Source: Liolophura sinensis (lineage: Eukaryota; Mollusca; Polyplacophora; Chitonida; Chitonidae). Taken from it: a stretch of 64,000 nucleotides of DNA. Location of the stretch: NCBI RefSeq assembly GCF_032854445.1, contig NC_088295.1, positions 61,609,249 to 61,673,248 on the forward strand. The letters run 5' to 3'. The translations under genes were made by a program, and so were the position numbers. Below the pieces are notes generated by a model. It was not told the DNA's origin. It ran no database searches and saw only the letters and a list, made by a program, of their open reading frames with translations. Of this stretch, positions 50,296 to 61,000 are shown in pieces (position 1 is the stretch's first letter; the number at the start of each line of letters is the position of its first letter).

Positions 50296-52815
50296 TTCGC
50301 TGCTTCAAAATTAGCCAAGATGATCCTTATCAATTCCTCCGTTCATTTCTTACAGAACGGAATAACATGTGCAGAATGTAGGAATTCCTGTAAATTAAAA
50401 TCTGTTGTTACGCCTTCAGGGTCTCTATACTGTCATTGCAAATCCACTTGACAATGGTATATATATTAAGGGACAAATATGCTCAAAGGATACGAGAAAA
50501 ACTTCCAAAACATATAGGCATATAATATTTTAATAAATAAAAAAATATATATCGAACCTTTTTTGTTCTTGTTGAATTTGATGCATGGTACCTGATCGAG
50601 TGTATTACCTGCTCATCTGTTTTGAAATTATTATGTGCTCCTGTGCATTTGGTTTGCCGCTCAGGATTTGAATATAGCATACAGAATGCCTTTCTAAACA
50701 TCTCCTGTATGTTATCGAATGGACTTCCTTGCAAAAACTTATTCTCTCTTATTCTGTTTCAGTCAGCATATTTGTTGGCGAAATGACAAAAAAAAGGTAC
50801 CGGTAACTTTACAAAAGGCCGAAAATTAAAAGTTTTATTAACATGTAAGCGACAATCACTTGATCAAAGTCTCATTATCGGTCTGCAGAAGTGAAAACGA
50901 AAATGAGGAAGGTGGTAGAAGTATGCATGTACGGATTGGTCTAGCTGTTGAGACAGTCGTTGGTTGTCAAAAGTCACGAGAGATTTAGGAACTCTTCCGC
51001 GTATTGAGGTGTGTATGGTGTGTCACCAAGAAGTGGCAGACGGCAGTCTGAATCACCTTCAGTCGTGACGAGGACAAAAAAAAAAGACCTGCAACCAGCA
51101 GTTGGGTGGTCCGATCGGCAACTGCATCTGGCGGGCTGCGAACAAACTGCACAATTTTGTCCATTGTCTAAGCTAGCTTATTCCGCAGAGGAAATTAGCT
51201 GCTACACCGGCCACATCGATTTTCCATCAATCACATCGGACAGGCCGAATTTATCGTATTGAAAAGAAACAGACACATGCGTTCGGCTTCTCATAGCGCG
51301 CCATTAACAGGGGAGGAAAAGCGTAGTGGCGATGAAATGACATTAGAACGCATTAGCCGCTATAACCACACACAATAATACTATTTTCGTCAGCGAAACT
51401 TAGTAAAAACGCTGGATCAATGCACGGTTAGAAAACACGAGGAAGAAAAGACGCGGCGAGTCGGCCTTCGTGTTGTTAGCGCCGTTGTTCTAACCCCGCA
51501 GCCAGAAAAACACAGACGGAGTCGCTGGATTTGGCCAAGCAACGCGAGGGGATTTGGAGAGGGAGAGGAAATCCTGACGAGGTCCTCTAAGTGGAGAAAT
51601 CCAATAATGATGACTGGACAACATTGACACTGACAAATAAATCAATGGGTGAGCGCCTCGCAGTCAGGATGTTGCCCACAGTGAGCCGGAAGTCACACAA
51701 ATCCAGTTACGGTTGTCTCCCTTATATGGCAATCCTGAACCACTCTCCTGCCTTTCGACAGTGAAAGGTCGATTATAGTACTTCCCAGTCTCTTTAAACA
51801 CGTAGGTTTTTCCAATGAAGCAAATACAGTACATGGTATTCACTGACTTTTCCTCTGAAGTACAGTAACACCCACTGATCAACGACTCCAAGCAAAGATC
51901 TTGAATTTATTAATGTCAACAACGACCTTAGCGCGACCTCCTCGTCGTGACCTCACTCAGTTATCCTATCCCGACCAGAAGAAATGCGTTCGACTTTCAA
52001 TAAACAAGAAGTCGTCACCCACACCGGTGTAGATCCGTATTTTAATAGGCAAATATAAATCTATTTTGTCTGCAAGAACGGTGACGTGGTACCAAGTTTT
52101 CTTTTCTTTATAGGTAGAGCTTTGGTGTCAATGATTCCATCCATGAAAGTAGATTTAAAAGGGCAAACGTAATATACAGAGGAGCCCCCAAGTATACTGA
52201 AAACCGTTTTTGAGTTGTCTGTTCTTTCATATCTTGATAGTACAGGCCTTATACATCTGATTTATTGCTCCTGCATTATTCAGAGAACTCATCTGAGCAA
52301 AAAAAAAAGGTGCAAATGACAGCCGAATTCGAACCTGCAGTAAGAGCTGAACAGAGTTTTCGGGGCATCGTATTCGGGAAAATAAATACAAAACAGAGTC
52401 AACAAAGTTAATAAAGTCAACGTTAATTTGTGTATAGATGACGATGGTAGCATCGGCAGACATTTTGCATCGTCATTCAATAGGCCTACCAATATTAAGT
52501 TGTTATCTATAGAAATTGTCTGGCTCAGTTACACCTGTATACAGACAGAAAACCCATGCATTTATTATTCCACATTTTTAACCATCAAAGAAGACTTTCT
52601 GTCGAACAAAATAGCAACAAAGCAGATGTTTCTTAATGAACAAGGAGTTTATTAAAATTGGATTGCCAACGGTTTAGGATTCCAATCTGTTAGCTGCATG
52701 ATAATACATAGTGCTGTTATATGCTTCCATATATACACTGACAATACTTACATTGTCGGCTAATATATTTCCAGTAGCTGTCTGTAAAGTGGATTTTTTG
52801 TTTTATATTAGAAGA

Positions 52816-52888
<73 letters not shown>

Positions 52889-53640
52889 AGAACGATATGT
52901 GCTCCCGGGCTGGCGATGAAAGGGTTGTAACCACTGAAGACGTTGCACGAGATAGTGATGTGTACCAGTAGCACATACGCGAAAGGTTTCCCAAAACTGA
53001 AGATGTTCTTGTCTGCATAAACGCACAGTCTTGCACTTTTTGCCATGAATAAATACATAGTTATAAAGTTCCTGTTGTGTTTCAATACTTCCTTCGGGCA
53101 GTGTCTCTGCTTTCACCTGAAATCACAAAACGATAAAAAGATAATTTTATATAAAAGCAATTTTAAATGAACCATATAAATTATTTATCAAGGCTGTAGA
53201 TGTCTGTATACAAAACACATCCTCCTTATGAAATTTATTAATATTGGGGTTAAGCGAGGGTGGAGGAGGGAGAGGGGGTCACTTTATGACGAATGTGTAG
53301 AACATTTGAAAGTGTTTGTCAGCTAAAATGTGTGCTCTGTCATCTACATTCGGTTCTTTATGGGTTTAATACGTGTATCTGCTTAACTTCGACAACGAGT
53401 CTTTCATTTAGGATGATTAAAATCAAGGATTAGCAAGAGCGATATTTAGCAATGAGAAAACAAAAAAGAATTAAAAGTGATAGAAAAGTGTCTTGTTTTC
53501 AAACCAAAATATGCACATTTGAGAAATCTTCAGCAATATAAACTTTATTGAATGTACATTCTCTAACACTGTTCCGTATGTGTTTGTGACTGGAAAAACT
53601 TAAATACCTCTGATATATAGACTGTGTATAGTATATACTA
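50296..53640. other. Gene desert, microsatellite-bearing
   Basis: No supported gene or element is seen except the TA run at 52816-52885. The stretch 51280-51600 is relatively GC-rich without repeats. Confidence 0.4.
52816..52885. repeat. (TA)n microsatellite, about 70 bp
   Basis: Uninterrupted TA alternation. Open frames crossing it on both strands are artefacts (repeating YI). Confidence 0.95.
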
Positions 53641-53647
53641 GTTACAA

Positions 53648-53897
53648 AACCTGTGTGTTCCTACCAAATGACAAAATATAACTGTTCGTGATGAACTGTT
53701 CAATTGTTCAACTTAAATCTCAAGTTCAGAAACCTGTGTGTTCCTACCAAATGACAAAATATAACTGTTCGTGATGAACTGTTCAACTGTTCAACTTAAA
53801 TCTCAAGTTCAGAAACCTGTGTGTTCCTATCAAATGACAAAATATAACTGTTCGTGATGAACTGTTCAACTGTTCAACTTAAATCTCAAGTTCAGAA
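53648..53897. repeat. Tandem repeat, three copies of an 83-bp unit
   Basis: The units start at 53648, 53731 and 53814 with aacctgtgtgttccta and end ctcaagttcaga. They differ by only a few bases (such as ctaccaaat/ctatcaaat and caattgttc/caactgttc). The near-identity implies recent expansion. Confidence 0.95.
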
Positions 53898-54491
53898 CAT
53901 TAGCGTCAATATTTTGGCTTAACTCAATTTTTGCTATGCGCGTTTCTGTTTTAATAACGAGATGTCTTGTATAGGCCTATACCTCGATGTAACGGATTAT
54001 TACATCAGAGAATGGGTTATTGCTCGTTGTAGAAAGATCACGATCTAAACAAACTCATTTATTAAATTTCTAATTATTCCTCAATTACAATAATGGCGCC
54101 TTCCGATCTGTTGAAATTCGAAGACAATGAAAGCAGCTACGTCTCAGTAACCAGCTGGAGGAAAATAAACGAGCGGTGTCAAAATACAGTTTGAAAGAAT
54201 GGCGCGGACCGTAGAGACAACCAAGCTAATGAGGCGTTATGAATAGGCGAATGGAGGAGGTGTTGTATTCATATTCCATAACCATATACTGACTAATAAT
54301 GATGCAGCTAATTATGTCACGTATACTGGCGAAGTCAGTAACCTTTGGACTCCATTAACTTCCACGCACTCAGCAATTCACGTTAAAATGCTTAATTCTG
54401 TAAGTCAATATACCCCTAACTTATTTAATCCAGCTGATCACTCTCTGATGTGCATAATTTCTAAAATAAAATTATCATAAAAGAATTCAAA

Positions 54492-54531
54492 ATGGCGACG
54501 CCCAACGCCTGTTGTTTCAGTAGTATGCAAA
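54492..54531 (+). other. Possible orphan first coding exon
   Basis: A YY1-like aaaatggcgacg contains an ATG that reads MATPNACCFSSMQ and meets a consensus donor aaa/gtaagtg at 54532. No downstream exon is recognised in the window. It may be chance or the start of a gene spliced beyond 64 kb. Confidence 0.2.
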
Positions 54532-55068
54532 GTAAGTGCGTTATCTTTACTTATGCAAAAGAATGGTTTGGTCGTCAGACTGCGTTTTTAAAATCAATGA
54601 TTTGATTTGATCTGTATGTGGCAGTCGTCAAAACAGTTAACGTTGTCCTTTAAGTGAAAAATACAAAAGCAAATATTCATTCAAAATCATAACTAAACAG
54701 GCGAATGCCTTCCAGAATATTTGTGAAGTTATCTGTCAGACTCTATTATTGTATAAATACATATATAATATACCATGCATGATACCATCATAAAGCATAC
54801 ATGGTATTTTTTACCACAAATACCTCAGATATACTTAATTTGTTAACACACATGAAGAAACATTTGTTATGCACGGGTGGTTAATTGTGCTATATATACC
54901 AATATTAAATATATTATTTTCAACTCTTGGATTAAATTTTGTTTAGTTTGATTGTAACATTAAACAAAATAATGCGAATGGCATTATTTCAAATGAACCC
55001 ATATATAAATATATTAAAGACGAGGTAAATGTGTATATATTCTAGGATTAAGATAGACTATCTTAATT

Positions 55069-55081
55069 ACACACACACACA

Positions 55082-55127
<46 letters not shown>

Positions 55128-55128
55128 G

Positions 55129-55163
<35 letters not shown>

Positions 55164-55165
55164 CA
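55069..55165. repeat. (CA)n microsatellite
   Basis: About 97 bp of CA repeats with a few interruptions (ATAC, AGAC, AAAC). Confidence 0.95.
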
Positions 55166-55533
55166 TTCCAGCCCAAAAGAGTGAGGAAACAAAGCCAGAG
55201 CATGAATGCTCATCTGCTACATCTGTTAGCTGGAGTTTTTCCTACACTGCATGTTCCCCCCTCAGCGACTCACTTTTAGTGCCTGTGGATAATTTTCGAA
55301 TACAAATGAAATATATCTAGTCCTCTCAAAATGTCTAGCAATTAACCTAAGTGGACTAGGTGACCTTTCCGAGGGATACCAAACACACCTGGTGGGGTGA
55401 CTCGGTGCATTTAAATTTGCCCGGAATGTACTTTTGTTTCTGGGCATCTGTTCTGTTTATACACAGTAAATCTACACCTAGAATTTTATCAGCTTTGGAC
55501 AGCCCTGTGTCTGTAGTTAACATATAACAAATA

Positions 55534-55590
55534 TTTTGATTGGCGTTTTATGCCACACTAAAGAATATTTCACTTATACGACTGCGGTAC
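55534..55590 (-). repeat. SINE-A fragment
   Basis: ttttgattggcgttttatgc, then the ccacactaaagaatatttca block and acttatacgactgcgg. Only the 3' body remains. Confidence 0.6.
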
Positions 55591-57046
55591 ACCCCTTTCA
55601 GGCCACAAACATGGACTGCATATGTACTTATATAAGAGCCTACCAGTTTTATGAATATACATGCTTTTTCTCGACAACGGTGTAATGCAAGCAGGTATAG
55701 CATAAATGCTTGGATATTCTGTTGTTTGACATTTAGTTATTTGAATGGCCGTTGTGACACGTTTGCTTTACCACTATACATGTAAACCTTTGTTATATAT
55801 TGGTGTTTGGAAAAATAAATTTACATAAATAGGCCCACATGTACCATGGTAACAATTTGACATCCCCTCAAGCAAGAATTTTTCGATACTGTCACTTTAA
55901 GTGTGGAATTTGCAAAACAATAATCAAAATCTTTTTAAGGTGGTAAAGACAAAAAACTGATGATCTGTATTACGACAAAGTATTAATAATGATAAAATTT
56001 AATGTGTAAAATAATTAACGATAGAGCTTACAATATCTGAAAATATCCATGCAAAATCTTGCCAGACTATAAAGAGGTGGAAGTTTTTTTTTCATGATGT
56101 GTCAAGTCTAAGTTTGCAATAAGAAGCATTGGTGTGAAATCGTACATGTGTATCACTTAATATAACTGTTACAGTATGTAAGATCACGAATCTATAACTC
56201 ATAAAGAGTGGATGTGGAATGGTGAATTTTTTTTGACTATAGATATAAACATGATCTGCCCTGCTGGAACGATTAATCTTTTGTTTCATTATTGTGAGTT
56301 ATCGTGTATATGGTATGACGTTGTTAGAATTGATTATCTGTCATGTTTCATAGAATATTTCAAAACCGAATGAATTAATTTTCTCCGCTTTTTGCATATA
56401 TAATAACATAGGTGATACATCGCAGCCTTGTGCATGACTAATATAGATTCATCCTGCACTAAGTAAATTATTTTATTTACTACAAGTTTTGGTAATACAA
56501 TCACTTGATTGCAAAGGTAAAGAACCAAGAAAGACTATACATTTATTACACCCAGCTCTCTATACAAAATCTGAGGCCATCGTCAAAAAATATGCTACCT
56601 GCACACACCATCGGCAGTGTTGTACGGAAAGTAGAAATGTCACATGAACATGAATCAGAATGAACTTTTCATAGGGATCCACTTGTATACTTAAGCCATG
56701 ATTATATACATTCATGATAACATAGTATATTATACCCATATTTTCGCAGTAATATCATCTAGAAACTGAATAGTTTTCGTTGGTATTAGGTTAAAAACCA
56801 TGAGCAAAGTTCCCAAAAATTGTCTTCGGGATGTCTATAAGTACACTGTACATGTATATATACGTATACAAGCATAATTAACAGAAGTTATTTTTACACC
56901 ACAATTTTTAACTGCATCTGTAATAATTACTTACATGTATTTGAATTGTATCTTTTGTATATATCAAAAATGCATTTTAATGAATTTAGCATCTCTGAAT
57001 GAAATTGGTTTAATGTACGCTTTGTAGTCCTTTTTAAATCTTCACA

Positions 57047-57096
<50 letters not shown>

Positions 57097-57861
57097 GTAA
57101 ATCAATTCTGAACATAACGCCTTAATGACATATACAAATGTATATGACGAATATTTGGCAAAGGCAAAAGTAGCAAATAATTACACGTCCTTGGTATCAG
57201 TGTGTATTTAAAAAAGGTCGGCTGTTTTTTTTTAAAAGTCTGAATGGATCAGCCAATATAATAAAAAAAATCTCGAAATCTGTAATTTTATTACGGACAG
57301 CAGACAGATAATCTGTAATTTTATTATGGATAGCAGACAGATAAGATGCTCGGTCGGCTAAGTTAAAGCTATGATATTCCGACTGGCGCGTGAAAATAGT
57401 GACTAACTGTAAACTTATCTCCACCCCAGTGAGCACAGTTTTGTTTATAGCGGGAGGCATTAATCAGATTCGACGGCACACTAAATCCGGATTATGGTAC
57501 AAATTTCATTTATACTGAGACTTTATTAAGAAATAATGGTTTAAATGTCTCTTGTTATATTCTTCTACCTAATTTGACGTTTTCTCAAGCGGTCATTTAT
57601 AGGGGAAAATTGAGGAGCAAAGCGCGGTAACGCCCCACAGATTAGTACAGTAAAATATATGGGAGTATATAGAAGAGTGTGAAGTGCTGATGGAGTCAGG
57701 GTCGGCATTCCGACTGGCGCCTCTACACCATTGCGCTCTCACGTATATCCAACCGTGCAAATCGACAGACTATATCGTAGTCACGTATAACGGGTTAGGA
57801 ATTTAACTTTAGATAATGAATTCCACTCCAGACGCCTTTATGGTCACACGAATAGTTAACT
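55591..57861. other. Gene desert
   Basis: Apart from the CA repeat I see nothing definable. The direct repeat gataatctgtaattttatta and agcagacagataa near 57275-57345 is a short local duplication. Confidence 0.4.
57042..57094. repeat. (CA)n microsatellite
   Basis: A run of about 53 bp with one CATA interruption. Confidence 0.95.
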
Positions 57862-58084
57862 CAACTCATGCAAGTAAAAGGCGCGAAGTAGAAAATTTCA
57901 TCTCGTTCATATCTTGAATAAGCCAAAGATATAGTGGTAACTCGAAGCTATTCTAATATTTCGGAAGGGAAAAGAAAATTGCTTTTTGTGGGTTCCTTGG
58001 TGTTGTTTTTTAAGCTAAATATAAATACAAAGCAATTTATCTCTCTAAAATTTCCTACTTCGCGCCTTTTACTTGCATGAGTTG
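57862..58084. mobile_element. 223-bp MITE with terminal inverted repeats of about 37 bp
   Basis: The left end caactcatgcaagtaaaagg and gcgcgaagta is mirrored by tacttcgcgc and cttttacttgcatgagttg at the right, followed inward by gaaaattt/aaaatttc. It has no coding capacity. No obvious target-site duplication is visible. Confidence 0.85.
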
Positions 58085-61000
58085 ATATATAAGTATGATT
58101 AGCAATTAATTGCAGAAACTGGAATATTTTTAAACTGACAATTTGAGTCTTGCGACACTCCTCGATAAAATAACCGTATTTTAGTATTATAAAACCTTTT
58201 TTTAAAACACATTGTTATTTACCGTGTAGCAAAATAAAATCTACGGTAAAGAATGGATTTGACTGCCAAAGATCTAGCAAAAGCAAACATAGAAAACGAC
58301 CTCATCATAATAAACTAAAAAAAACTGTTTGCTGTGTCAATGCTCTATTAAAAATATTTGTTTTGGAAGTTACTGTGTGTAAATATACGAATCCGTTATA
58401 ATCTCATATGTTTGTTTACACATTATAAATAAACCATCATATTCCATTTTAGCAGCTGGTCCAGCCTTAGCGGGACTATAATCATGTATAATTATTTCAC
58501 ACTTTATGTGAGCTTACGTGGCCCTAAATCCTCAGTCTAATTGGAGCCGTCAGGTTGATTAATAACGTGGCCGGGAAATGAGTCAGAGTCCCCAGACATT
58601 AGCATATTTACCTACTGTAATTTTTAAACGTACCAAAAATACGAAAATAGAAAGTGCTTGAGTCATGAAGCAGATTGGCATAGACCGCTCAGAGCTATAT
58701 TGTTCTATTTCCAACGTTGTCTGGAAACAAATACATGCTGCGTTTTCCTCTTAACCGTACTTTTTGCACTTCTCTGCGCATACCGCGAAAACTAAAGGAT
58801 ATCCTCCAGTGAGTTCAAAATTGCATAAAATTGGAAATGCAAAAAGAGAAAACAAGAAAGAAAAAATTCTGGAGGGTTCAATGTTGTATCTGGTCTTGAG
58901 GATAAGGACAATTCAAATTTCTTTTCTATAGGTAATTCCAAATACATACAGACAGCGGTAAGTTCGCAAGGAAGCACTTGTATTTGGCAAGCAAATGTTG
59001 AATTTGTAGATGGCAAAGTTCCGTAATTCTGTAAGTACACACATGCGGAATCTTTCTGTGTCTGAGAGTCACAAAGACCACATGAATACAACTTCTGGAG
59101 TCGTAACATTAATGCATATAATGTTACAAGTTAAGTTTACTTTAGACTTAGGCTAAAGGACCGAATGCATAATTCATTTCAACGATACTGCGGGGGATCG
59201 AAGATTAAATAATGAGAGAAACTCCAAAGAAGCGATTATCATATGTCGGTTAGAAGTCGAACTGTTCGCATTCGCTACGGTTTTTTCTCACTGTTTTCTC
59301 AAGGTCTGTTTGTACGAGATCTGATGTGTATACAACTCTCGGCTTATGAATGCCAGATAAGGGTTGCGTTTATTCAGGGTTGGTTCGCCTTACACGCTCA
59401 TACATACCTATTTGCCGATGATCATCGAAGCCGTTTTTGTAGCGGAGCGCCTTTGCAATGATCGCAGCTGTTAGAATCATCTTAAACTAGACAGAGAAAT
59501 AAAAATATTAGTCGGTGCGCGGAGGGAAAGTGTACAAGCTGTTGGACCAGGTACACACAAGGGAGTGAAACAGATGTTGGGGAGCCTCGGTTATCCATTT
59601 ACCTCACACACACCGATCCAACATTGAACCAATATTTTGTGTGGTCAAAGTGAGCGCTGCAGGTGTTCACGAACAATGGGCGCTTGACGAGGAAAGATTA
59701 TTGCAAATACACAAGAGAAAAGTAGCCATTGAGACGAGCACTGGAGGCTTTTCGCAGAGTGCCCATCCACACGCTATACGTATACAGTGCGAGAAAAGAG
59801 AAATGTAGAAACGAGACATGCGGTTTTATTTGCTATGACGGTTTTTCGAGGACCTCCCTGGGTATAAAGTGCTAAGTCAACAAAGACTAACAAAACAATT
59901 CCCGAATTTCCTTACCAAATATTGTTTTTCTTTAACCAGAAAAGTTTTCAATTTTGACCTCAGTTTCTGAACCCTTTAAGCCCTTTCAAAACATTTCCAT
60001 TGAGAAAACCGTGCAAATATTGTAACTGTTTCGTTTAGATCAATCACCCCAAACAGCATAACGTTTTGACTATCGAGAAGATTTTCAATTCAATTTTAAC
60101 AAGGCGCTAATGGCTTTAGCTATGATTTTAAAAAATCGAATAACACAAGAGAAGTCGCCGTTATTTACACGCGATCGAGTGGTCTCCCTTTAACAAGGAT
60201 ATTATTTATAAGCATGTTCTCCTTGTTTTGATATGGCATTTTACTCGCCGTTGAATTGACCTCTGTATATAACTGTTCATGTTAACGCTGAGCATCCACC
60301 TGATAAGATTCAACAAGGTATAGGTATGTAAAAATAAATACATCGATTTTTGTTTGACTTTACCTCCCAAGTCTTAAAACAGCTGAAATGTTGTTGGGTA
60401 CGATGTAAACACACCGCCAACGTGTATTAGCAACATTGTAACGGAAATCCTCTTGGATGGGAAACACTATTTTCTATTATGAAATTAGGAACGATGGAAT
60501 ATTTCATTTGTTCTGCCCACATACGGATTTGTTTATAAGCAAAGGGGAAAGTGTGGATGTTCTTAGAACTCAGCTGCTATGTAATAAGACTAAACACCTT
60601 GATAAAAGGAACACCACCAATCATTTATTTTTGTGACTTTTTGGTAAAACGTTAGTGACATGTTATTGAGTTCAGTTTTCGACAAGGTGTATATCAACTG
60701 TATCGCATGGCAACAGTGGTGTCGCAATTGCCTTTCGTGCGACTGCATGTGCAGCTTGAAAAGTTTAATATAGCATTAATCTATGAGAGAATCAAACTAA
60801 TGGGGTGGCTGTTTACACTCGTACCTAGCAGGACAAAGCCTAACAGAGATTAATGCCATGGGAATTAATTACTTACACAGGCTGCCGATGTTTTCATCTA
60901 CTAGTTCATTCACTGGAACAAACATGGTGCCGAAGTTTTATCTTTTTAATTGCTGTAATAAAACCGATTTAAAAATAGTGACACGATCTCAAATAGAGTA

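Noticed and set aside
52711-53116. Open frames on both strands over the TA microsatellite
   Set aside because: They are produced by repeating YI codons in simple-sequence DNA.
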